A DNA stretch of 64,000 nt from Spirochaetota bacterium (GTDB lineage Bacteria; Spirochaetota; Brachyspiria; Brachyspirales; JACRPF01), in contig JACRPF010000010.1 in assembly GCA_016214035.1 (NCBI GenBank), forward strand, positions 54,652-118,651. Reading direction: 5' to 3'. The notes beneath the pieces were generated by a model. The model did not search any database. It saw nothing but the letters and a program-made list of their open reading frames with translations, and was not told the origin of the DNA. The translations under genes and the position numbers were made by a program. Positions 18,098 through 28,300 of this stretch are shown here, in pieces (positions within the stretch are counted from its first letter, which is position 1; the number at the start of each line of letters is the position of its first letter).

Positions 18098-19630
18098 ATG
18101 AACCAGATCATCGCGCTGATAGCCAAGGAACGCCTCCTTCATATCTCGAATGGAGCGATACGCAGAAGCAAGGACGGCGGTGTTTCATCACTCGGCGATG
18201 CGGTTATTTATAGGAATTCGGTGTACCGGCATGGAAATGTTATCTATTTCATCGGCACGATCAAAGGCGAAAAGAATCTTTTTCTTGCATCACGTGACCC
18301 GCTGTCAACGGGTATTACCGGCCCCACGGTATTTGAGAACGAGATACACCTGAAAAAAGGCGATATCTCGTACGAAAATTATCTGGTATTGAAAAAGAAT
18401 TTTCCCTTCATTATACCGATGTCTCTTCGTAAAAAGCGGACGACGATAGGCTGCGGAGACCGGCTTGGCAAAGCGACACCGGGACAGCTTCGCGCCATCG
18501 CGCGATATGACGCATATCCGGTTCTAGCGCAGCAGTCAATACGCGAACTGACACTTACCAAACGTACCTATAAGCACGTTGTCGCAGACGCGGCGTTCCT
18601 CGTATTTCAGGAAGGTTATGAGCGCGGCTATGGTGCCGACGGCGATCACCTGAAAACAATAGCTGATATCGACACGGCACTTGACGCCGGTATGCCGATG
18701 ATCACGCTCGATCTTACCAATGTCATGAATCCTTCCGCCGCGGCGTTGAGCGATGATGAAGTGGAAAGCGCGTTCGCGAAACTGCCGGCCGATACACAGA
18801 ATCGTATCGTGCGTTCCTATGCGGGAAAAACATTCCGCTGCGGATCCGAGACCGTTGCGTTGAGCGCAATCGAGGCGAAGCGCTGCGCGCTCATGTACGG
18901 CGCCGCGATGGATTTTTCTAAGGAAGTGAATGAACACATCAGGGCAAAGCGCGGTACGGCGTATGATCTTGAGATCAGCATCGATGAGACGACAACACCC
19001 ACGCTGCCGTCGCATCACCTGTATATCATTAAAGAACTCAATCACCGCTCGGTGCTTGTAAACTCGCTCGCGCCGCGCTTTATCGGCGAGTTCCAGAAGG
19101 GCATCGATTATATCGGCTCGATTGACGAGTTCGAACGGCAGTTCCGCGTGCATTGCGCCATCGCCAAAGCGAACGGCAATTATAAAATATCAGTGCATTC
19201 AGGCAGCGATAAATTTTCGGCGTTTCCCATTGTCGGCAAATATACCGGCGGAAGGCTTCATCTCAAGACGGCCGGTACCAGCTGGCTTGAAGCGATGCGC
19301 ACCATTGCGATGAAAAATCCGGCATTGTACCGCAGTATGCATGAAAAGGCGTTCTCGTATGCGCCCGATGCGTTGAAACTGTACCATATCACCGCGGATT
19401 TCAAAAAGATTCCGCCGCTTGACGGTATGAAGGATTCCGATCTCGGCATCTATCTGCAGGCGAACGAATCTCGTCAGCTGCTGCATATCACCTACGGCGG
19501 TTTGTTGAATGATTCCGAGCTTCGCGCGCCGTTTTTTGAAACGCTCGCGCGGTTTGAGGGTGACCATTATGCGAATTTGTCGAGTCATTTCGAAAAGCAT
19601 CTGGCATCACTCGGGATCAGAAAACGGTAA
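18098..19630 (+). CDS. uxaE: probable tagaturonate epimerase (UxaE family)
   Basis: This is a 510-residue cytoplasmic protein whose overall form and motif VHSGSDKFSAFP match the UxaE family as I remember it. UxaE interconverts D-tagaturonate and D-fructuronate, letting galacturonate enter the fructuronate branch. Conserved-looking metal residues include His in SHHLYIIKELNH and Asp/His elsewhere. The frame opens at 18020, but the ATG at 18098 has GGAG 6 nt upstream, so the longer N-terminus is not used. Together with the GH28 gene 6 kb away it suggests use of pectic galacturonate, although no other uronate genes are present here. It lies 85 bp after cheY. Confidence 0.68.
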   Translation: MNQIIALIAKERLLHISNGAIRRSKDGGVSSLGDAVIYRNSVYRHGNVIYFIGTIKGEKNLFLASRDPLSTGITGPTVFENEIHLKKGDISYENYLVLKKNFPFIIPMSLRKKRTTIGCGDRLGKATPGQLRAIARYDAYPVLAQQSIRELTLTKRTYKHVVADAAFLVFQEGYERGYGADGDHLKTIADIDTALDAGMPMITLDLTNVMNPSAAALSDDEVESAFAKLPADTQNRIVRSYAGKTFRCGSETVALSAIEAKRCALMYGAAMDFSKEVNEHIRAKRGTAYDLEISIDETTTPTLPSHHLYIIKELNHRSVLVNSLAPRFIGEFQKGIDYIGSIDEFERQFRVHCAIAKANGNYKISVHSGSDKFSAFPIVGKYTGGRLHLKTAGTSWLEAMRTIAMKNPALYRSMHEKAFSYAPDALKLYHITADFKKIPPLDGMKDSDLGIYLQANESRQLLHITYGGLLNDSELRAPFFETLARFEGDHYANLSSHFEKHLASLGIRKR

Positions 19631-19695
19631 TACTGCCGTAAATTATTGACGCAGTCGTTCCGATAATAAAAGAAACTATGAATCAAGGCGGAGCC

Positions 19696-20274
19696 ATGCG
19701 CGAAAGCACGATAACCCGGAAAACAAAGGAAACTGCCGTATCGCTCGGCATAAATCTCGATGGAAAAGGCGTCTATACGGTAAAAACACCGATAGGCTTT
19801 TTTACCCACATGCTTGAACTGTTCTCGAAACATTCGGGTGTCGATCTGACACTTGATGCGTCGGGCGACATTGATGTGGACCATCACCATACGGTGGAAG
19901 ATACCGGAATCGTGCTCGGCGAGGCCGTCGCCAAAGCGCTTGGTGATAAAAAAGGCATTGCCCGGTACGCCGATGTGGCGCTTCCCATGGATGAGACGCT
20001 CGTGAACGTTGCGCTTGATCTTTCCGGTCGTCCATATTTCGTTTACAACGCCGAACTGAAACGCGAAAAGGTGGGCGAGTTCGATACCGAAGTTGTTGAA
20101 GATTTTTTCCGCGCATTCTCGGTGAATGCGAAGATAACACTGCATATCAATGTCGTGTATGGTACCAACGCGCACCATGTTATCGAGGCGATGTTCAAAG
20201 GAGTGGCGGTCGCCTGCAAACGCGCCATGGCAGTGGTGTCAGACACCATTCCCTCGACCAAAGGCGTTCTCTAG
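19696..20274 (+). CDS. hisB: imidazoleglycerol-phosphate dehydratase HisB
   Basis: This is a 192-residue monofunctional dehydratase of histidine biosynthesis. It has the metal-binding repeats HHHTVEDTGIVLGEA and AHHVIEAMFKGVA, and FTHMLELFSKHSG near the N-terminus. I chose the ATG at 19696 (MRESTITRKTKET), which has GGAG just upstream, over an upstream in-frame ATG at 19678. The stop codon lies in a CTAG palindrome that also supplies the stop of the convergent regulator gene. No other his genes flank it. Confidence 0.95.
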   Translation: MRESTITRKTKETAVSLGINLDGKGVYTVKTPIGFFTHMLELFSKHSGVDLTLDASGDIDVDHHHTVEDTGIVLGEAVAKALGDKKGIARYADVALPMDETLVNVALDLSGRPYFVYNAELKREKVGEFDTEVVEDFFRAFSVNAKITLHINVVYGTNAHHVIEAMFKGVAVACKRAMAVVSDTIPSTKGVL

Positions 20275-21410
20275 CCGGGACGGCGTACGCTTTCTCCGAT
20301 AACAAGCTCCGGTGTAAGTATCTCGCACCGGGCAAAACGTTTTTCAGGGTGCCGCATCTGTTCAAGGAGCATGGCAACGGCTTTTTCAGCCATCCGTTCC
20401 TTATATGGATCAATCGACGTAAGGATTACATGCGCGGCATTCTCCATGCGGATATTGTCAAATCCTATAATTGAAACATCCTGGGGTATTCGTATTCCGT
20501 GCCGCACGAGATGACGGATAATGTGTGTGGTGTTGTGATCATTATATCCGAACAGTCCGGTGACGCCATTGCGAATAAGTTCGATAATCTCTGTCCCGTC
20601 ATACGTATCAACCGGTTCGTTCAGGGTAACGTCGTATGATGGCTCGAACACGAGTCCGTGCTCTTCAATCGCCGACCTGAATCCGCGGAGACGTTCGTTT
20701 TCTATAACCGTGCGACCGGATGTTTCAGGCAGCGCATCGCGGATGAATGCGAGATGCGTGTGGCCGTGTTCTATCAGATGGTTCGCCGCGAGCCTGCCGC
20801 CGTGAAAATTATCAACAAGTACCCGGTCGACACTGATGTTTTCCAGCGTGCTGTCGATGACGACAATGGCGGTGCCGGCGTCGCAGAGTGATGCAAGACG
20901 CCCGGGGTGAGCGTATACTTCCGGGACACGGACGATGATGCCGGAAGCCCGGTAAAAGCCGGTGTAATCATCGAGAAATGAATCGATATCGCGTGCGGAC
21001 CAGCGAAGGTCCTGAACGAGAAGCCGGTAGTCGCTTCCGAGCGCGGTTTCTATGCCGCGGAGCACCGTATTGAAATAATATCCGGACGGTCCGATGGCGG
21101 GAAGGATGGCGGCGACGATAGGGTTTCGCACGGCGGCGGCGCGGCAGCGTGCGGTGTCTTTTACATAGACGCCTTTTTTTTCAAGCGTATAGAGTTTCCC
21201 TTCGCCAACGAGTTCAGTGATTGCGCGTATGACGGTGACCTGATTGGTTCCGAAATTATCCGCGAGCTGACGTACCGGCGGGAGCTTGTCGCCGTTTTTT
21301 CTGCACGCGATCAGAATCTCTTCGTCAATGATACGGGTTTTGATCTCCTGGAATGTCACCGGTGTTTTGATGCCGGAATTCTGAGTCACGATCCTCGATC
21401 TCTTTTTCAT
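20271..21410 (-). CDS. GntR/LacI-type regulator of the GH10 operon
   Basis: This is a 379-residue regulator. The N-terminal GntR winged helix spans about 18-85 (KLPPVRQLADNFGTNQVTVIRAITELVGEGKLY). A LacI-type periplasmic-binding-like domain covers about 95-370 (DRVLVDNFHGGRLAANHLIEHGH, VSIIGFDNIRMENA). This is the architecture of AraR-like sugar-responsive repressors. The ATG at 21410 overlaps the stop of the upstream GH10 gene by 4 bp, so it is the third gene of that operon. A longer frame to 21593 lies inside the GH10 gene and is not used. The palindrome at 25167-25201 is its most likely operator. Confidence 0.9.
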   Translation of the reverse strand: MKKRSRIVTQNSGIKTPVTFQEIKTRIIDEEILIACRKNGDKLPPVRQLADNFGTNQVTVIRAITELVGEGKLYTLEKKGVYVKDTARCRAAAVRNPIVAAILPAIGPSGYYFNTVLRGIETALGSDYRLLVQDLRWSARDIDSFLDDYTGFYRASGIIVRVPEVYAHPGRLASLCDAGTAIVVIDSTLENISVDRVLVDNFHGGRLAANHLIEHGHTHLAFIRDALPETSGRTVIENERLRGFRSAIEEHGLVFEPSYDVTLNEPVDTYDGTEIIELIRNGVTGLFGYNDHNTTHIIRHLVRHGIRIPQDVSIIGFDNIRMENAAHVILTSIDPYKERMAEKAVAMLLEQMRHPEKRFARCEILTPELVIGESVRRPG

Positions 21411-23248
21411 TCGATTGATATCGTCAATCCGGTGCCTTCCTTGACTATTTTCGCAGATACGGTTTTTGTTCTGCCGTTTGCCTGCACCGTTATCACATAA
21501 TCGCCGAGGAAACCGTGAACGGAATATGAGCCCTGAGTATCGGTGCTGCCTTTGACGTCCGTCCACCATTTCTTTTTGACAAGGTCTATCCATATCAGCG
21601 CCGCCGGTTTCGGCGTCCAGTCTTTCTTGTATAGATGTGCGCCTTTATTGGACAGCCAGTGTGCGTTCTCCCAGAATCCCCACATGATGATGCCGTCTAC
21701 CGATGCGTGGCTGAAAAGCGCCGTCATGAAATCCCTGAGATATTCGGCCTGGCCGAGATCATCGAAATTGCTCATGTCGAATTCTGTTGACGATATTTTC
21801 TTTCCAAAGACTGCAAAGCGGTCGAGCACTTTCAGCAGTGTCTCGGGCGGCACGGCGGATCCCATGTGTGACTGCATGCCGATGCCGTCGAGCGGTGCTC
21901 CGGCATCGATAAGGTGTTTGATGAGGGCCTCGTATGCTTCAATGTGTTTCGTGTCATTGCCGCCGCTTGACAGGATGCTGTAGTCGTTCACATAGAGGTT
22001 CGGTTTCGTATCGGTTGTTTTTGCATGTTTGAACCACTCGACAATTTCGTCGAAGCCGCTCGGTCCGTTGCCGATGAGGTCGATGATGTTGTGGTTGGCG
22101 TACACTTCGTTCACAACGTCCCAGTCGACGAGCCTGCCTTTGAAATATGATACTTCATCGATGATATGATCGGTTATCGTTTTGCGCAGCGCGGGGACAT
22201 CTCCCGCGTAGTTCGAAAGCGACTTCGGCGCATTACGCCATGCCGGCCAGACGAGACAGTGGCCGCGAACCTCGATGCCGTGCTTTTCAAGGATGGCGAG
22301 TGCCGCCATGGTGTTGCTGATGTTGTAGCCGTCATTGATGTTCGTGCTTTTTCTGCTGCTTTCAAAACTGCCCCATTTCAGGTCGTTTTCAAAAACGATG
22401 CGGCTGTAGTTGCTGAGGATTATCGCACGATATTTTTCGCCGTCGTCGTTTGTCATCATGAAACGTTTGGCCGATACTGCTGAACCGAATCCGAACGCGT
22501 GCCGCTTCATGGAGACGCTGACCAATGCCCCCGTGACTGGTTTTCCCGCGGCGTCTGTAACCGTCACGCGAAGATCGCCTTTGCGGATTTTTTCAATGCG
22601 TTCTTCCGCCGCGATGCGCCACGGAGCATCCATTGCCCGGCCGGCCCAGGTGAATTTCGGCTGCGTTGCCGGAAGATCCTCAAGTTTCACGCTTTTGCCG
22701 AAGCTGAGCACGTCAAACCCTCCGATCTCGAATTCCTGCGGAGGATATCCTATTTGGAAATTGACCTGTGCTTCACCGGGTTTATAAGATTCTTCCAATT
22801 TGAAAGGGACATAGACCGTGGTCCATTCGAAACCGGCGCTGTAGGTGAATGACTTAGATTTCGTATACGGGGCAGATGCCCGTTCAAAGACGAACGATGT
22901 CTTTGCAGCAGCTTCCTCGGTACTCGCTTTCGTCGCACGGATGGTGAACACCGCGAGCATGACATCGCCTTTTGCAAGGTCTATTTTATTGCGCGAATTC
23001 AACTGCAGTGCATATGTGGTGGCTACCTTTTCAGTTGTTTCCGCCCGCAATACTTCACTGAACGGCATGCCTGTAACGGGGACAATGGCCGCTGAGCCGC
23101 AATCTGTTTTTCCGGTGAGGGTGAGCGCCTTGAGCGGCGGTCCGTCGTAGATACTTTTTCCTCCGGCAGGTATTGGTTTTACCTGCGCGTATACAGTCAT
23201 GGCCATGATGCATATGAATGTAATAGTCGCCGGAATATGTGATTTCAT
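21407..23248 (-). CDS. secreted GH10 endo-beta-1,4-xylanase
   Basis: This is a 613-residue protein with a signal peptide (residues 1-21), then a beta-sandwich resembling a carbohydrate-binding module (25-200). The GH10 barrel spans about 215-560: acid/base E381 in WDVVNEVY, NDYSI, GMQSHMG, nucleophile E489 in SSTEFDMSN and WGFWENAHW. A 45-residue C-terminal module (GDYVITVQANGRTKTV) looks like a small beta domain. All catalytic residues are in place. It is a tandem paralogue of the gene upstream, sharing the N-terminal PAGGKS motif and the C-terminal module. It lies 33 bp after that gene and overlaps the regulator gene. Confidence 0.93.
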   Translation of the reverse strand: MKSHIPATITFICIMAMTVYAQVKPIPAGGKSIYDGPPLKALTLTGKTDCGSAAIVPVTGMPFSEVLRAETTEKVATTYALQLNSRNKIDLAKGDVMLAVFTIRATKASTEEAAAKTSFVFERASAPYTKSKSFTYSAGFEWTTVYVPFKLEESYKPGEAQVNFQIGYPPQEFEIGGFDVLSFGKSVKLEDLPATQPKFTWAGRAMDAPWRIAAEERIEKIRKGDLRVTVTDAAGKPVTGALVSVSMKRHAFGFGSAVSAKRFMMTNDDGEKYRAIILSNYSRIVFENDLKWGSFESSRKSTNINDGYNISNTMAALAILEKHGIEVRGHCLVWPAWRNAPKSLSNYAGDVPALRKTITDHIIDEVSYFKGRLVDWDVVNEVYANHNIIDLIGNGPSGFDEIVEWFKHAKTTDTKPNLYVNDYSILSSGGNDTKHIEAYEALIKHLIDAGAPLDGIGMQSHMGSAVPPETLLKVLDRFAVFGKKISSTEFDMSNFDDLGQAEYLRDFMTALFSHASVDGIIMWGFWENAHWLSNKGAHLYKKDWTPKPAALIWIDLVKKKWWTDVKGSTDTQGSYSVHGFLGDYVITVQANGRTKTVSAKIVKEGTGLTISIE

Positions 23249-23280
23249 AGCAGCTCCGTATATTTAACATCAACAAGCGG

Positions 23281-25125
23281 TCAATCGAGCGTAACTGATA
23301 CCGTTGCGCCGTCTTTCGGCAGTGATGAACGTACCGTTTTTTTCTTCCCGCCCGCGGTAACGGTAATCTCATAATCGCCGAGAAAGCCGCGTGCGGCAAT
23401 GGATCCGTTCATATCAGTCGCGCCTTTCACGTCAGTCCACCATTTTAATTTCACAAGATCGAGCCATGCCTGTCCGCACGGTTTGATGTCCCAGTTTTTG
23501 CGCCACAACGCACGTTCCGGGAACCAGTGGCGTCCTTCCCAGAATCCCCACATGATGATGCCCACGGTTGACGGGTGGCTGAAAAACATGGTGATGAAAT
23601 CGCGGTAATAATCCGCCTGTCCGGCTTCATCACCGCCGGTGCCTACATCGAGTTCAGTCGCCTGGAGTTTTAAACCGAATTTCGCATAACGATCAATAAG
23701 TCCATAGATATTATCCATGCCGTTAAGCGATGCCTCGCCGAAATGGCTCATGAAACCGATGCCGTCTATCGGTGCGCCCGCAGCGATGATATCGCCGATG
23801 AGCTTTTCGTATTTAGCCCGTATATCTTCATTGTCGCCGGGGAAGTCTGAGCCTTCGTTGATATAGAGTAACTGATTCGGATTCAACGTACGCGCGTGCC
23901 TGAAGAGTTCAAAATAAAAGTCACGTCCCAGTACGGTTTCCCAGGTTCGTCCCTTGTCTCCCCAGGTCGCGACCGGATGATTGAGCACGTCCCATTCGTA
24001 GATGTAATCCTTTGTTGCCGATTCTTTTTCGTCGATGTGCGCAATATGCTTTTTTTTCATGGCTTCCCAGTTTCCGCCATCGAGGTCGAAGCCGCGGGAT
24101 TTCGGATAAAACCTCGGGTCGAGCGGTCCCCAGATAAATGTATGACCGCGTACGAGAATTCCGCGTTCCTTAAGCCATTGCAGTGCCTTGAACGTATTGC
24201 TTATGTTATATGATTCCGACGGTTTGGTTGTCTTGCTGTATTCCCAGGGCCCGTACTTCAAATCGTTTTCAAGCACCACTTTATTGAAGTTCGCTTCTAC
24301 AATATCCCGGTATTTTCTGCCGTCGTCGCTGTCGGCGGTGAGCAATTGTGCGGTAAGTGCCGCGCCGAAGTGATACGCATGGCGTTTCATGGTAATGGCT
24401 ACTGATGCATTATTGACCGGTTTACCTGACGCGTCCTTCACGGTGACGGTAAGATCGCCTTTTCTGTATTTTTCAATACGCTCATCGGCGGATTTTCTCC
24501 AGGCGGCATCCGGTTCCCGTCCCTGATATTTTATGGCGATAATCGTTTTGGGAAGTTCCTGGAGCTTTTTTGATGTCCCGTAATTGATGAGCGATATACC
24601 TGCGACTTCGATGGTCTGCGGCATATATCCGTATTTAATATTGCATTGCGCACCGGCGGCGTCATAGCTTTCCAAAACGATGAACGGTATGAAAAACTGT
24701 TTCCATTCTTTGCCTACTTTTATAGTATGATCCAGAGATTTCGTATGCGGAGCTCCCGCCTTCTCAAATACAAGTCCTGCTGTAGCTTCACCCATTTCAT
24801 CACTCGTTTCTAGTGCACGTACCGATATGATAGCCAGCATCACATCGCCTTTTTTAACGGGAGAAGCGGTTTTCGTTCCCGACTGCATATCCCATGGGTT
24901 TTTTGGTTTTGCTTTCGTAGTGATGCGAAGTGCTTCAGAAAAATGCTGTCCGATAACGCTTACTTTTTCAACAACCGCGTCGGCGTTTCCGCCCGATGAA
25001 AATGATGAAACACTGCCTTCGGAAATAACACTTTTCCCTCCAGCAGGTATAACCAGTGCCTGCGCAAATACCGTGAAGGTAATGCTGCCGGATATGGCAA
25101 GAACCAGCATGGCTAATGTTTTCAT
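23281..25125 (-). CDS. secreted GH10-like protein with altered acid/base residue
   Basis: This is a 614-residue protein with the same layout as its downstream neighbour: signal peptide, beta-sandwich, GH10 barrel and small C-terminal module. The nucleophile Glu is kept (E491 in ATELDVG). The general acid/base position, normally Glu in WDVVNE, is His (H383 in EWDVLNHPV). The bases read as CAT and the frame is intact. It may be a binding protein, or an enzyme using another proton donor. I start at the ATG at 25125, with GGAGG 5 nt upstream. The in-frame codon at 25146 lacks such a site. It is the first gene of the operon. Confidence 0.87.
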   Translation of the reverse strand: MKTLAMLVLAISGSITFTVFAQALVIPAGGKSVISEGSVSSFSSGGNADAVVEKVSVIGQHFSEALRITTKAKPKNPWDMQSGTKTASPVKKGDVMLAIISVRALETSDEMGEATAGLVFEKAGAPHTKSLDHTIKVGKEWKQFFIPFIVLESYDAAGAQCNIKYGYMPQTIEVAGISLINYGTSKKLQELPKTIIAIKYQGREPDAAWRKSADERIEKYRKGDLTVTVKDASGKPVNNASVAITMKRHAYHFGAALTAQLLTADSDDGRKYRDIVEANFNKVVLENDLKYGPWEYSKTTKPSESYNISNTFKALQWLKERGILVRGHTFIWGPLDPRFYPKSRGFDLDGGNWEAMKKKHIAHIDEKESATKDYIYEWDVLNHPVATWGDKGRTWETVLGRDFYFELFRHARTLNPNQLLYINEGSDFPGDNEDIRAKYEKLIGDIIAAGAPIDGIGFMSHFGEASLNGMDNIYGLIDRYAKFGLKLQATELDVGTGGDEAGQADYYRDFITMFFSHPSTVGIIMWGFWEGRHWFPERALWRKNWDIKPCGQAWLDLVKLKWWTDVKGATDMNGSIAARGFLGDYEITVTAGGKKKTVRSSLPKDGATVSVTLD

Positions 25126-25166
25126 GATGCCTCCATCTACCGTCAAGAATGGCGGTAGAGCTAAAA

Positions 25167-25201
25167 ATGTAATCTGCTAAACTATATTTAGCAGATTACA
25201 T
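25167..25201. promoter_or_regulatory. operator palindrome of the GH10 operon
   Basis: This is a perfect inverted repeat with 15-bp arms (25167-25181 and 25187-25201, left arm ATGTAATCTGCTAAA) around a 5-bp centre. It abuts the -10 box of the minus-strand promoter and covers the predicted transcript start near 25195. A repressor bound here would block initiation. It could also form an RNA hairpin at the very 5' end of the mRNA. Confidence 0.75.
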
Positions 25202-25230
25202 AGTATAGTAACATTTCCTGTGTATGTCAA
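25202..25230 (-). promoter_or_regulatory. sigma70-type promoter of the GH10 operon
   Basis: On the minus strand TTGACA (25230-25225) is followed by a 17-bp spacer and TATACT (25207-25202), near consensus. The predicted start is about 70 nt before the ATG at 25125. Confidence 0.75.
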
Positions 25231-25355
25231 GAAAATTGTATATGGGTTACTATAACTATCACGTGACTATATGCATTTCGAAGAAGAATACAACTTACTG
25301 CAGAATCCATCGCAATTCACGGCTAACCTGTGTGTGAATGATACTGCGGGTGTGT

Positions 25356-28300
25356 TTAATGCCGTAAGACCATCACTTTTACAATTTTTCTGTCTGTGGC
25401 GGATGTTAGTATACAGAGATATACGCCGGGTGCTACTTTTGTCCCGTCGGATGCTGTTGCATTCCAAAGTATGCGGCTTCCATCTGCGGGCGCCGGAAGA
25501 GAAGTTATGTGCTTGCCTGATATCGAAAATATAACTGCTGTGGTGGCGGCGGTGATGTTCACAAAACTGACATAACCGTCGCCGCGATAGGGATTATTAA
25601 CCGCACAAGCATCGGCAATATTCGATGACACGGTGAACCATGTTGTAAGGTCGATATTGCTGATGATATACGCCGATCTGTTTGTCCCTATGGTCGCGGT
25701 GATGCGAATATCGTATCGGCTGTTTCTGTCGGCATTCGAAAGTGTCATCTCATTCGAGTAGCTGCCGTTTACCGGAAGTGTCATCGCTGATGACATGCAT
25801 GGAATAAAATTAGTGCTTCCTGAGACTGCATAAAAGAAATCAGCCATCGCAGGTAGAGCGCAGTTCTTGGTGAATGTGTATCGTACGACGATGCTCTGCT
25901 TCATCGGGATCGTTTTTACGCTGCAGTCGGCGAATGTAAGCAGGATGCGTGTTACCGTATCAGCTGAGGCCGGTGAAGATTCACCGATAGCATTCGTAGC
26001 GGTGACGCGATAATAGTATCGGGTGTCGAGGTCAAGGCTGTTGTCGTTATATGACGTCGTACCGGCAGCGGTGCTGTGGATATGGCTGAAACTTATATTG
26101 TTCGTACTGCGATAAATGCGGAATGCTGTTTCATTCGTTGCCGTATCGGCCCACGATAGACGGATCGTGCTTCCCTCTGCAGTTGCTGTCAGCCCCGACG
26201 GTGAGTTCGGCAATCCTGCGCCGATGGTATAGACGCGCGTATTCGTTCCGCTGTTATTGCTGAATGCGTCAGACGTGTAAAAATACACCGTGCGTGACAC
26301 GGTAAAAAGCAGGACTGTTCCATTGGTGGTGAACGGGTTATATGTAACACCGCCATTCGTCGACCAGTATCCGGTATTCTCGTTCAGTCCAAGCGATAGG
26401 GAGAAAGAAGCGTTTGTCGTGAAGCTTGCCGGGAGTCCGGTGATGACCGGCGCGTTCGTGTCAAAGGTGTATGTCCGTGTATTCGTTACACTGGTATTGC
26501 CCGAGATGTCCTTTCCAAAATAAGACAATACTGTTGTACCGCTTATCGTGATATTCGTATTCGAAGCCGGGAATGACCGGTATGCCGACCCGTTCGTCGA
26601 CCAGTATCCATAGTTATCATCAACTGAAAGCGTGACGATGAATGACTTATTGGTGATGAAACTTGCAGGCGCGCCGGAAACAATCGGGGCAGTTGCATCA
26701 GGCAGTGAGACATCAACTGATACATCATCGCGGAATTCGGCTGCCCGTGTGTTCACCAGCGACGCGCCGGTGACGCATTTAATCCCGTTGATGCCGCAGG
26801 TGAGTGTCAGCTTATACGTCTGCAGCGCAGAGATCGGCGATTCAGTGACGTACGTGATGACGTTCGCTCCGGAATCATAGGAAACCGATTTGGCCGACAT
26901 GAGATTGTTCGATGCGTCGTAAAGCTTAACGGTGCTGCTTGTTATCGTCGATGCGATGAACTGCCGATTCGTCGGCAGTGCCATGGGTACGAGCAGCTTG
27001 ACGGAACAGCGGTATTCAGAGCCGGTACGTGTGATGACGCCCGAAGTCCCGGCAAAATCAACACGCGGTGCATACGGCGCGGCTTTCGGGTCCATAACGA
27101 GCATATGGGAATAGTGGCCGCCGTTTCCCTGTATCGGGTAACTTGCAAGCGAACCGAAGCGTGATTCGGCGAAATAGAAACCATCGAGCAGGAGCATCGC
27201 CATGCCTTTCATCTGATACATGGCCATCTGTGTCGGATACCCGCCGCTTTCGGCGCTGTACAGATGATAATCGAGCAGATTGGTCGCGATAAGCTCGGAT
27301 GTTGTCGTCGATCCGTAGAGGCTTGAACCGTCGTAATAAAATGAGTCGTGAGTGAAACCGCCCATAGCGCCGGTGAGTCCGTAGTTGAAAAGTTCGTACA
27401 GCGCATATTGGCCGGTATAATTGTACTGATACCTGACAAACCAGAGTTTGCCGTCGGTCTGATCGTCGAAGACCGCATCGTTGATGTTGATGAGCGATGA
27501 CGATCCGGCCTTCAGTTCGGTGCCGTTCGTATTGGCGGCGCTGAATTCGATGACCTTGCCGCCCGTAGAGCGCATGACATTGCGCTCGCGCGTTATCAGA
27601 TATATCTTTTCCGGATGCAGCGGATTCTGAATGAGCTTATATGCCGATATGTTGGAAGTGGATGAGCTTGCCGCAGACCACCAGTTCGTGGCGCCCCATA
27701 TCTGTTTTATGTATGATGAACCGTCGTCGGTTATGCGCAGAACCGCATTTTTCACCGTCACCGATGCGTTCGTCGACGCTATCGGCGTATAGATATAGGT
27801 CGTGCCGCTCGATGCGTCGGCGATGACATTGTGGTAACAGGCGTTCGCCGACGACCAGCTCACATGGACGCGGTAATCCATGCCGTCGATGTTCGCAAAG
27901 CTGATCTCATGCAGTGCGGTGTCGGTTGACAGTTGGATCTTGCGAAGATACTGCTGTGTGACGGTATTGTTGGAGGCATAGCGCAGCCACATGATGTCCG
28001 GCGCCGTCTTCACCATGAACGGGCTGTAGATGGTCCCGCTGATGCCGAGCGTACGCGCGGTCGTTGTCCCGGTAGCGGTATTGTGTTCGAACACGCGTGT
28101 CCAGTTTGCGAGTTTGTTATACGCTTTGCTCTGATTGTTCCCGCCGGTGAAACTCACGTAGACATTCGTTCCCGCTGTCGTCGGGTCAACGTAGATCTGC
28201 AGCACACGTGCGCCCTCGGTATGCGATAATCCAGCCGGTGTATGCCATGTCTTCGTGATGAGGTTGAAATAACTGACTCCCGTAAAACCGCCTACCCACA

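Noticed and set aside
18536..19153. 205-codon minus-strand frame inside the uxaE-like gene
   Set aside because: Shadow of codon bias in the real gene with no family features.
25271..25534. 87-codon plus-strand frame
   Set aside because: Overlaps the 3' end of the large secreted protein gene on the other strand and has no domain or ribosome site.
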